From assembly GCA_002869095.1 (NCBI GenBank), contig PKTO01000089.1, positions 1 through 5,971 on the forward strand: a stretch of DNA of 5,971 nucleotides, given 5' to 3'. Both the position numbers and the translations under genes were made by a program. Below, piece by piece: positions 1-5,866 of the stretch (within the stretch, counting starts at the first letter, position 1; each line of letters starts with the position of its first letter). Below the pieces are notes generated by a model, which searched no databases, had not been told where the DNA came from, and worked only from the letters and a program-made list of their open reading frames with translations. This stretch comes from Clostridiales bacterium (GTDB lineage Bacteria; Bacillota; Clostridia; Peptostreptococcales; BM714).

Positions 1-383
1 AGCTGATAGGCATAAAGATTCAAATTGATTTGTCCGGTCTTCATGCCAGGCTTTATATTTTCATTTCCAATGCCGGTTTCCACCTGGTCATCAAGTATTT
101 CTTCCCCGATTTCTTCCTCTTCGATTTCGCTAGGCTTTTTTTCCAGCATATCCGATATTTCCCTGACTTGATCTTCATCGGATCCCGAAGCTTCCGTTAC
201 TTCTCCCGAAGGCGAATCCGCATCGGCAGATATGGGTTTATCGTTTCCGGAAAGCATGAATTTCACTCCATAAAAACCGACCAGCGCCGAAATTACGCAT
301 AAAAACAAAATCGAAAGAATCATTCTTCCAGTTCTGTTTTTTCTGCTTCTTTTGCTTCTTTTGCTTTTATATCTTTGAGCCAT
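1..383 (-). CDS. Predicted single-pass membrane protein, N-terminal 127 residues only (3' end outside window)
   Basis: An open frame starts at the ATG at 383–381 and stays open to base 1, so the C-terminal part is missing. Residues 1–20 are strongly basic and rich in Lys, Arg and Ser, including two tandem Lys-Arg-Ser units. Residues about 21–44 form one hydrophobic segment (MILSILFLCVISALVGFYGV and onward), and residues about 46–103 are acidic and low in complexity, ending with a mixed segment. Positive-inside charge suggests a cytoplasmic tail, a signal anchor and an extracytoplasmic linker leading to an unseen domain. There is no convincing lipobox. A GGGG-type ribosome binding site at 395–392 sits 8 bases upstream. 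I do not recognise the family. In Bacillus subtilis a cell-wall amidase gene (yrvJ) lies downstream of dtd, so a peptidoglycan-acting enzyme is possible, but nothing visible here proves it. The reading frame is well supported; the function is unknown. Confidence 0.75.
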   Translation of the reverse strand, partial: MAQRYKSKRSKRSRKNRTGRMILSILFLCVISALVGFYGVKFMLSGNDKPISADADSPSGEVTEASGSDEDQVREISDMLEKKPSEIEEEEIGEEILDDQVETGIGNENIKPGMKTGQINLNLYAYQ

Positions 384-406
384 AATATCATCCCCGCTTC
401 GTTAAT

Positions 407-438
407 ATTATATCACATTTATATGTTTGCATTGTCCA
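407..438 (-). promoter_or_regulatory. Candidate extended -10 promoter for the membrane-protein gene
   Basis: The minus strand reads TGATATAAT at 415–407, a perfect match to the extended -10 form TGnTATAAT. It begins four bases after the hemZ stop codon. The best -35-like hexamer is TGGACA at 438–433, inside the hemZ 3' end, but the 20-base spacer is too long to be ideal, so activity would rest on the extended -10. The predicted start near 400 would leave a leader of about 17 bases that still contains the ribosome binding site. The region is AT-rich, so a chance match is possible. Confidence 0.45.
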
Positions 439-1900
439 GGATTTTTTTAGTTCTTATCTTTCTTTCCGCCATTTCGACCGGTGATTCAATATAGTCACTT
501 ACCTGCTTGTAGTTTGCAGTCCTCAATATCCTGTTTTCTTCAAGCGATACGAATTTTGTCATCACGCCGGCTCCGAAAGCGATCACCGTTTGAAGGTCGT
601 TCATCATCTGCATGTTGTATAGGCATGCCTTTCCAGGTTTTGCATATCCTATGTTCTCCATGTTTCCCAGCATGTATTTTTGCCTGTACATGTAGTAGGG
701 TTCCATACCCAGTGAAAGCGCTCCGTTTTCGGCAATGTTAATCATTTGGGCAACGGCATCCTCGCCAGGCAGCATTTTCACAACCGAACTCTTCCTCATT
801 TCGGCATTCTTCTTCAAAGCCAGCGTATGTACCGTCAGATTGTCGGGTCTTATTATTGACACGTTTTTCATTGTGGATTCCATTTCAGGGATATCTTCTC
901 CCGGAAGCCCGACTATCAAGTCCATATTGACTGAATTGAATCCGAATGGCTTGACCATTTCCCATGCCTTGTGCACATCCTCGGATGTATGGCCCCTCCT
1001 CACAGTTTCCAAAGTCTTGTTGTTGAATGTTTGCGGATTTATGCTTATTCTGTCTACACCTGAATTTTTCAACACGGACAGTTTCTTTTCATCTATCGTG
1101 TCAGGCCTTCCGGCTTCCACTGTAAATTCCTTCAATCCGCTTAAATCAAGTGTCCCGTTCAAAACGTCCAGGACTTCCCTCAGCATGGCGGCTGACAGTT
1201 CCGTGGGTGTCCCTCCGCCCATATAGACCGTTTCAATTTCATAGTCCGCAATTTCTTTGGCATAGCGTCTTATTTCCACCGCCAAAGCCTTCACGTACTT
1301 TTCTTTAATCCGGTCTGCCGCATTCACCTTTGTAGGGAATGAACAATAGAGGCATTTGCTGGGGCAAAAGGGTATCCCTATATAAACCGAAATTTTTTTT
1401 GGATCCGGAGGATAAATAAAATCATGCTCCAGACCTGCAACCCCCATGACCAGATCAATTTTTTCTTTTGAAATCAAATATTCGCTTTCCAGTTCAGATC
1501 TTATCTCTTGCCGATTCATTCCGCTTTGAATCATTTCATGAACAAGCTTGGACGGCTTTATTCCCGTCAGGGTCCCCCACGGAAGAATATTCGCGCTTTC
1601 ATCCCCGAGAATAGTCTTTACCATCAAATGCTTCAACCTTCTGCGCACTTGCTTTTTGTTTCCCCGCACGTCCCCTGCAGGCTGTTTGACCATTTCGCTT
1701 TTTTCAGAAATTGCGTTTTTTTCATTCTTCCATACCACTCTCAAATTGAAGGCATCGTCTTCTTTTTTATGGATTATTGCCAAAAAGGGACCGCATTCAT
1801 CCAGGTCCCTCGTCGCTTCCAAATCTTCAGTTTTAAAGATCGCCTTTGCCAAAGCCTCTATATCGTAACGATAAGTCGAATCCGTCATGTATATCTTCAT
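419..1900 (-). CDS. hemZ: Coproporphyrinogen dehydrogenase HemZ family, radical SAM protein
   Basis: A 493-residue protein, close to the usual length of HemZ (about 500). HemZ/HemN-type enzymes use a [4Fe-4S] cluster and S-adenosylmethionine to decarboxylate coproporphyrinogen III without oxygen. The first ~165 residues are the N-terminal region typical of HemZ, ending in the LPWGTLTGIKPSKL segment (106–119). The radical SAM core follows: C179, C183 and C186 form the CxxxCxxC cluster motif, GGGTPT (228–233) is the SAM-contact loop, and VEAGRPDT (261–268) and GLPGE (331–335) are conserved core segments. The C-terminal region carries the HemZ-like stretch EPYYMYRQKYMLGNMENIGY (400–419). The ATG is 4 bases after the upstream hydrolase stop, with a GAGG site at 1914–1911 inside that gene, implying translational coupling. 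No other heme genes are visible here. The family call is firm; the physiological substrate in this organism is not proven by sequence, because related HemW proteins are heme chaperones. Confidence 0.93.
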   Translation of the reverse strand: MKIYMTDSTYRYDIEALAKAIFKTEDLEATRDLDECGPFLAIIHKKEDDAFNLRVVWKNEKNAISEKSEMVKQPAGDVRGNKKQVRRRLKHLMVKTILGDESANILPWGTLTGIKPSKLVHEMIQSGMNRQEIRSELESEYLISKEKIDLVMGVAGLEHDFIYPPDPKKISVYIGIPFCPSKCLYCSFPTKVNAADRIKEKYVKALAVEIRRYAKEIADYEIETVYMGGGTPTELSAAMLREVLDVLNGTLDLSGLKEFTVEAGRPDTIDEKKLSVLKNSGVDRISINPQTFNNKTLETVRRGHTSEDVHKAWEMVKPFGFNSVNMDLIVGLPGEDIPEMESTMKNVSIIRPDNLTVHTLALKKNAEMRKSSVVKMLPGEDAVAQMINIAENGALSLGMEPYYMYRQKYMLGNMENIGYAKPGKACLYNMQMMNDLQTVIAFGAGVMTKFVSLEENRILRTANYKQVSDYIESPVEMAERKIRTKKILDNANI

Positions 1901-1904
1901 TAAA

Positions 1905-2537
1905 TCATTTCCTCATCTGCAATATGAATGGATTGCTCTTTCTTTCGATTCCTATTGTTGTTTCGGGTCCATGTCCCGGGAATACTCTCGTGTCATCCGG
2001 AAATATCATTAGCTTGTCCATTATCGACGACATCAATGTCCCCATCGAACCCTTGTCCAGGTCCGTTCTTCCGATTGAACCTCTGAAAAGAGTGTCTCCC
2101 GAAAAAAGCGCATCCTCTATTTTAAGGCATATCCCCCCTGCGGAATGTCCCGGAGTATGAATTACAACGGCATTTATGCCGTCTACCCTTATTGTATCTC
2201 CGTCTTTCAGCAAGCCGTCTTCATGAAAGCTTATGTTGTCCCCTCCGGACATTGCGGACATGTTTCTTTCCGCGTCGTGCAGCATGTATGCGTCTTTTTT
2301 GTGAATCAGAATTTCCGCATTCGTTATTCGCCTTAATTCTTCGGCTGCCCCGATATGATCCAGATGTCCGTGTGTCAGAACGATTTTTTTCGCTTTGAGT
2401 TTACGCTTTTGCAGATATCCGACTATGTCTTTTACATTTCCGCCCGGATCCACAACCATGGCTTCGTTCAATTCCCCGCCATGTACAATATAGCAATTTG
2501 CCGCATAAATTCCTGTTACAAGACGTTCAATCTGCAT
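1905..2537 (-). CDS. Metallo-beta-lactamase-fold hydrolase, glyoxalase II-like (YqgX-type)
   Basis: A 210-residue cytoplasmic protein with no signal peptide. The two-metal site is complete: THGHLDH gives H56, H58, D60 and H61; TPGHS gives H131; SGDTLF gives D148; FPGHG gives H189. The order and spacing, and the segment GDTLFRGSIGRTDL (147–160), fit the small glyoxalase II-like family often annotated as hydroxyacylglutathione hydrolase. Bacillota mostly lack glutathione, so the real substrate may be another thiol ester; I do not assign one. The frame is open to an ATG at 2594, which would overlap dtd, but the ATG at 2537 is chosen because AGGTGG at 2549–2544 lies 6 bases upstream and the protein then starts with the family-like MQIERLVTGIYAANCYIV. 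It is 10 bases after dtd and 4 bases before hemZ, in one operon. Confidence 0.9.
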   Translation of the reverse strand: MQIERLVTGIYAANCYIVHGGELNEAMVVDPGGNVKDIVGYLQKRKLKAKKIVLTHGHLDHIGAAEELRRITNAEILIHKKDAYMLHDAERNMSAMSGGDNISFHEDGLLKDGDTIRVDGINAVVIHTPGHSAGGICLKIEDALFSGDTLFRGSIGRTDLDKGSMGTLMSSIMDKLMIFPDDTRVFPGHGPETTIGIERKSNPFILQMRK

Positions 2538-2543
2538 TTTGCA

Positions 2544-2549
2544 CCACCT
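2544..2549 (-). promoter_or_regulatory. Ribosome binding site of the MBL-fold hydrolase, overlapping the dtd stop
   Basis: The minus strand reads AGGTGG, 6 bases before the ATG at 2537. It shares two bases with the dtd stop codon TAG (2550–2548). It decides the start of the hydrolase in favour of 2537 over the in-frame ATG at 2594, which lies inside dtd. Confidence 0.8.
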
Positions 2550-2997
2550 AAAATTTTTTATTGCTGTCCACCAGCAGTGTGACAGGTCCGTCATTCTGTA
2601 TGTCTACAATCATGTGGGTTTGAAAAACACCCGTTTCAACATGAATTCCAAGCATCTTCGCCTCTTCGACGAACATTTCATAGAGCTCGTTTGCCGGTTC
2701 CGGCTTAGCCGCGCAGGTAAATCCCGGGCGTCTTCCTTTTCGGCAGTCGCCAAGCAATGTGAACTGGGATATTACCAGCATTTCCCCTTTAATATCCAAA
2801 AGGGAAAGATTCATTTTTTCATTCTCGTCCTCGAAAATCCTAAGGTTTGCGATTTTTTCCACCATGTATTTTGAATCCTTCGGGCCGTCGCCTTCCTCTA
2901 CTCCCAAAAGCACTGTAAGCCCTTTTTCTATTTCCCCTCTTGTCTCTCCATCCACCGAAACACTCGATGTTGAAACCCTTTGAACAACAGCTCTCAT
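2548..2997 (-). CDS. dtd: D-aminoacyl-tRNA deacylase
   Basis: A 149-residue protein, the normal length for bacterial DTD, starting with the family-typical [17 protein letters not shown]. The enzyme acts in the cytoplasm as a homodimer and hydrolyses D-amino acids (and mischarged glycine) from tRNA, protecting translation. Both signature motifs are present: SQFTL at 77–81 with T80, and NDGPVT at 135–140 containing the Gly-Pro pair (G137–P138) that in known structures reaches across the dimer to exclude L-aminoacyl substrates. The GRRPGF segment (88–93) is also typical. The start is supported by a perfect AGGAGG at 3008–3003, 5 bases upstream. dtd lies 9 bases after rel, the same order as relA–dtd in Bacillus subtilis. 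Confidence 0.96.
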   Translation of the reverse strand: MRAVVQRVSTSSVSVDGETRGEIEKGLTVLLGVEEGDGPKDSKYMVEKIANLRIFEDENEKMNLSLLDIKGEMLVISQFTLLGDCRKGRRPGFTCAAKPEPANELYEMFVEEAKMLGIHVETGVFQTHMIVDIQNDGPVTLLVDSNKKF

Positions 2998-3002
2998 ATT
3001 TT

Positions 3003-3008
3003 CCTCCT
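3003..3008 (-). promoter_or_regulatory. Ribosome binding site of dtd, overlapping the rel stop
   Basis: A perfect AGGAGG lies 5 bases before the dtd ATG and uses the last two bases of the rel stop codon TAG (3009–3007). The arrangement allows terminating ribosomes to re-engage directly on dtd. Confidence 0.85.
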
Positions 3009-5190
3009 AGGAAGTCACACGCTTGACATCCATTACTTCCGGTTTGTTCTTTAGTTTGGTTATCAGTTTTTCCAATTGGCTTGTATCAAAAATCAGTATA
3101 GTCAAATTTATTATTGCCACTTTTTCTTTTGTTATCTTTGCATTGATTCCGACCACTTCAAGATTGACTTCCGATATTATGTTTGTTATTTCTGAAAGCA
3201 GGCCTTTCTTGTCAGGCGCCACGATCTGTATGCCCGTTTCATAGGAAGTGTCCTTGTCCCTGTTCCATTCCACCTCTATGAATCGGTCGGCAGTCTTGTC
3301 TTCGTTCTTTATGTTTGGACAATCTTTTCGGTGAACCGTTATTCCCCTGCCTCGAGTTATGAAACCTATTATGTCGTCTCCAGGAACCGGACTGCAGCAT
3401 TTTGCAAAACGGACCAATATGCTGTCTATACCCTTCACCGTTATTCCCTGATCCTGTTTTCGTTTCTTCTTGTCCGTTTTATCCGTTTTCTTTTTTGTCT
3501 TTTCAGCCAATTCCTCTTCTACTGTCATTTTTTTGTCGTCTTTATGCTCAGCCCTGAATTTTTCCTTCAATTTGGGCATGACTTGATTGAGGGAAATGCC
3601 TCCATATCCCAAAGACGCATATAAATCTTCAATGGCATTCAGGCTCAGTTTCTTTACCGCCGAATTGAGCCAATCAACCTGCAGAAACTCTTTTGTGGAG
3701 TATCCGAGTCTTTTGACTTCCTTTTCGAGCATGTCCTTGCCCTTTAAAATGTTTTCCTCTTTCCTCTCCTTCTTGTACCACTGCCTGATTTTGTTTTTCG
3801 CCTGGGTGCTTTTTACAAATTTGAGCCAGTCCCTGCTTGGACCGTTGGAATGGGCGCTGGTTATGACTTCTACAATATTCCCAGTTTTCAGTTTGTAGTC
3901 AAGAGGAACGATTCTTCCGTCCACCTTGCCCCCTATGCAGCTGTTACCGACTCCCGAATGGATCTTGTATGCGAAATCGACCGGCGTCGAGCCCACTGGC
4001 AGCTCTACAACATCCCCTTTGGGCGTAAATACAAAAACCTGGTTTGTAAACAAATCTATCTTGAGGGATTCCACGAATTCCTTGGGATCCTTAAGGTCTC
4101 TCTGCCACTCGAGCATTTGCCTCAGCCATGTAAGCTTCTTGTCTATGTTTTCCTCTTCCACACGGCCTTCCTTGTATTTCCAATGGGCCGCAATACCGTA
4201 TTCGGCTATTTTATGCATGTCTTCCGTTCTTATCTGTATCTCGAACGGCTCGCCTTTGGGACCTATCACCGTTGTATGGAGGGACTGGTACATATTGGTC
4301 TTCGGCATTGCTATATAGTCTTTGAACCTTCCCGGTATGGGTTTCCAAAGAGTGTGGACTATGCCCAATACTCCGTAGCAATCCTTGATGTTGTCCACAA
4401 TTACCCGTATCGCGGTCAAATCGAATATTTCCTCGAAGCTCTTGTTTTGGTAAACCATTTTTTTGTATATGCTGTAGAAGTGTTTTGGGCGTCCTGTGAT
4501 TTCATAATTGATCCCCATGTCAACCAATGATTCGTCGAGCATGCTGATTACGTGCTTGATGTATTCTTCGCGCTCCCCGCGTTTTTTGTTGACCTTTTCA
4601 ATCAATTCATAATAGCCTTCAGGGTCTATGAATCTGAGCGAAGTGTCTTCAAGCTCCCACTTGATTTTCGATATCCCCAGCCTGTCGGCGATTGGAGCAT
4701 AGATTTCTATCGTTTCCATCGCCTTTTCTTTTTTCTTCTCCTCATTCATATACTCGAGGGTTCTCATGTTGTGAAGCCTGTCTGCAAGCTTTATTATTAT
4801 TACACGTATGTCCTTTGCCATCGCAAGGAACATCTTTCTGAGATTTTCGGCCTGCCTTTCCTCTTTCGACTCATATTTCAACCGCGTCAGCTTTGTTACT
4901 CCGTCAACAAGCCAGGCGACTTCCTCTCCGAATTCAGCCACGATTTCATCATATTCGTACTTTGTGTCCTCAAGAACATCATGAAGCAAACCCGCAACTA
5001 TAGTATTGTCGTCCATTTCAAGTTCGGCCAATATCAGCGCTACCTGCAAGGGGTGAGTGAAATACTTTTCGCCGGATTTTCTTAGTTGTCCCTCATGGGC
5101 GCTTTCGGCAAAGTGATACGCCTTGATAATATTGGTATATTCAATATTAGGATTATGCTGTTGTATTTGTATTATGAAATTCTCCAACAT
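3007..5190 (-). CDS. relA: Bifunctional (p)ppGpp synthetase/hydrolase (RelA/SpoT long RSH family)
   Basis: A 727-residue stringent-response enzyme that makes and degrades the alarmone (p)ppGpp. Domains in order: HD hydrolase (about 20–170) with H46, H70-D71, E74-D75 and D137 intact; synthetase (about 225–340) with GRPKHFYSIYKK (233–244), FDLTAIR (256–262), R288-F-K290-D291, YQSLHTTV (301–308) and E317 in FEIQIRT; TGS (about 380–445); a helical region; a lysine-rich linker (about 549–582); a zinc-finger/conserved-Cys domain with C598, C599, H620 and C624; and a C-terminal ACT domain (about 650–727). The RxKD form in the synthetase loop is that of bifunctional Rel/SpoT enzymes; monofunctional RelA has ExDD. 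Together with the intact HD site this predicts both activities. An in-frame ATG at 5229 lies within a promoter-like -10 box and has no ribosome binding site; the ATG at 5190 has AGAGGG 6 bases upstream and gives the typical MLENFI start. Confidence 0.97.
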   Translation of the reverse strand: MLENFIIQIQQHNPNIEYTNIIKAYHFAESAHEGQLRKSGEKYFTHPLQVALILAELEMDDNTIVAGLLHDVLEDTKYEYDEIVAEFGEEVAWLVDGVTKLTRLKYESKEERQAENLRKMFLAMAKDIRVIIIKLADRLHNMRTLEYMNEEKKKEKAMETIEIYAPIADRLGISKIKWELEDTSLRFIDPEGYYELIEKVNKKRGEREEYIKHVISMLDESLVDMGINYEITGRPKHFYSIYKKMVYQNKSFEEIFDLTAIRVIVDNIKDCYGVLGIVHTLWKPIPGRFKDYIAMPKTNMYQSLHTTVIGPKGEPFEIQIRTEDMHKIAEYGIAAHWKYKEGRVEEENIDKKLTWLRQMLEWQRDLKDPKEFVESLKIDLFTNQVFVFTPKGDVVELPVGSTPVDFAYKIHSGVGNSCIGGKVDGRIVPLDYKLKTGNIVEVITSAHSNGPSRDWLKFVKSTQAKNKIRQWYKKERKEENILKGKDMLEKEVKRLGYSTKEFLQVDWLNSAVKKLSLNAIEDLYASLGYGGISLNQVMPKLKEKFRAEHKDDKKMTVEEELAEKTKKKTDKTDKKKRKQDQGITVKGIDSILVRFAKCCSPVPGDDIIGFITRGRGITVHRKDCPNIKNEDKTADRFIEVEWNRDKDTSYETGIQIVAPDKKGLLSEITNIISEVNLEVVGINAKITKEKVAIINLTILIFDTSQLEKLITKLKNKPEVMDVKRVTS

Positions 5191-5196
5191 TTGTAT

Positions 5197-5202
5197 CCCT
5201 CT
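5197..5202 (-). promoter_or_regulatory. Ribosome binding site that sets the rel start at 5190
   Basis: The minus strand reads AGAGGG, followed by 6 bases and then the ATG at 5190. A second purine-rich GAGGAAAG lies just upstream. The alternative ATG at 5229 has no comparable site before it. Confidence 0.75.
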
Positions 5203-5227
5203 TTCCTCGCGGTGAAAATTTAAATTC

Positions 5228-5256
5228 ATTATATACCAACGGGCATTTTAAAACAA
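5228..5256 (-). promoter_or_regulatory. Candidate sigma-A-like promoter of rel
   Basis: The minus strand carries a perfect TATAAT at 5233–5228, preceded by exactly 17 bases and a partial -35 match, TTGTTT, at 5256–5251. The expected start near 5221 would give a leader of about 30 bases before the ATG at 5190, with the ribosome binding site included. The -35 hexamer is inside the right arm and T-run of the hairpin at 5253–5287, so a terminator and promoter share sequence here. The -10 match and spacing are good; the -35 match is weak. Confidence 0.6.
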
Positions 5257-5287
5257 TGCAGCGGACAAATCGCATCCGCTGCATTGT
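5250..5287 (-). terminator. Hairpin with short T-run downstream of apt, likely weak intrinsic terminator
   Basis: The arms at 5253–5265 and 5275–5287 are a perfect 13-bp inverted repeat (core CAATGCAGCGGA / TCCGCTGCATTG) around a 9-base loop. On the minus strand the stem is followed by TTTT (5253–5250) and then AAAA, so the U-run is short. There is no T-run on the plus-strand side, which fits termination of apt transcripts coming from 5338. Some read-through into rel is likely. It could instead be a regulatory RNA structure or a protein-binding palindrome. Confidence 0.6.
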
Positions 5288-5308
5288 AACGGTAAAATGG
5301 CAACCGTT
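5288..5308 (-). repeat. Short inverted repeat next to the apt terminator hairpin
   Basis: AACGGT at 5288–5293 and ACCGTT at 5303–5308 form a 6-bp perfect inverted repeat with a 9-base loop, directly abutting the larger hairpin. The stem is short and may be a chance match, or it may stack with its neighbour in the apt 3' untranslated RNA. No other feature is seen between here and the apt stop at 5338. Confidence 0.3.
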
Positions 5309-5337
5309 TCCTTATTGTGATTGCATATGGCAGGAAT

Positions 5338-5850
5338 TCAGTATTTGACGACAGATTCAATCCTGTAGTTTTCAAGCATGTCCCTTCCATTTAGGAATTC
5401 CAGTTCCATTAGGAAAAGAATCCCGGCCACTTGGCCGCCCAGTTTTTCAACCATTTTGACGACCGAAGCGATTGTTCCTCCTGTCGCAAGCAAATCATCG
5501 ACAATCAAGACCCTCTGCCCTTTTTCTATACCGTCGACATGCATCTGCAAAACATCTGTTCCGTACTCCAATTCATACTCGTAGTCCAATGTTTCGGCAG
5601 GCAGTTTTCCGGGTTTTCTTACGGGGACCAAGCCTTTTTTCATTTCATAGGAAATTGGAGCCCCTATCAAAAACCCTCTCGCTTCAGGCGCAACAATGAC
5701 ATCAAAAGATATGTCCTTGACTTTTTCAATGCATGCATCGATAGATGCCTTGTAAGCCTCGCCATCTTTCAAAAGAGTCGTAATGTCCTTGAAGCTGATT
5801 CCTTCCTTGGGGAAATCCTCAATTACCCTGATTTTATCCTTAAATCCCAT
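5338..5850 (-). CDS. apt: Adenine phosphoribosyltransferase
   Basis: A 170-residue cytoplasmic enzyme, the normal length for Apt, that joins adenine and PRPP to give AMP and pyrophosphate (purine salvage). The N-terminal [18 protein letters not shown] (7–24) is typical of the family. APEARGF (54–60) belongs to the adenine-site region, [10 protein letters not shown] (75–84) to the flexible catalytic loop, and [13 protein letters not shown] (114–126) is the PRPP-binding motif with the paired acidic residues D118–D119. The frame extends to an ATG at 5889, but that lies within the upstream gene; the ATG at 5850 has a perfect AAGGAGG at 5862–5856 and begins at the usual point. It is 16 bases after the upstream stop, so probably co-transcribed with it. 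The pair apt–rel is the order known in Bacillus subtilis. Confidence 0.96.
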   Translation of the reverse strand: MGFKDKIRVIEDFPKEGISFKDITTLLKDGEAYKASIDACIEKVKDISFDVIVAPEARGFLIGAPISYEMKKGLVPVRKPGKLPAETLDYEYELEYGTDVLQMHVDGIEKGQRVLIVDDLLATGGTIASVVKMVEKLGGQVAGILFLMELEFLNGRDMLENYRIESVVKY

Positions 5851-5855
5851 GTTTT

Positions 5856-5862
5856 CCTCCTT
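5856..5862 (-). promoter_or_regulatory. Ribosome binding site that sets the apt start at 5850
   Basis: A perfect AAGGAGG on the minus strand lies 5 bases before the ATG at 5850, in the gap after the upstream stop codon at 5869–5867. It excludes the upstream in-frame ATG at 5889. Confidence 0.85.
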
Positions 5863-5866
5863 CAAA

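Noticed and set aside
30..302. A 90-codon plus-strand frame, aromatic-rich
   Set aside because: It is antisense to the acidic linker of the membrane-protein gene. The Phe/Leu richness is the complement of Glu/Lys codons, and no ribosome binding site precedes it.
735..1226. A 163-codon hydrophobic-looking open frame on the plus strand
   Set aside because: It is antisense to the radical SAM core of hemZ; the apparent hydrophobicity comes from complementing Lys/Glu codons.
3850..4530. A 226-codon open frame on the plus strand
   Set aside because: It lies entirely antisense to the synthetase/TGS part of rel, whose protein is conserved from end to end. It has no ribosome binding site or recognisable motif and is a shadow of rel codon use.
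4552..5085. A 177-codon open frame on the plus strand
   Set aside because: It is antisense to the conserved HD domain of rel, aromatic-rich and low in complexity as expected of a complementary-strand translation, with no family resemblance.
5250..5287. The hairpin in the apt–rel gap as an attachment site, IS end or riboswitch
   Set aside because: There is one short palindrome only, no flanking direct repeat or transposase, and no multi-helix fold. A terminator is the simpler reading.
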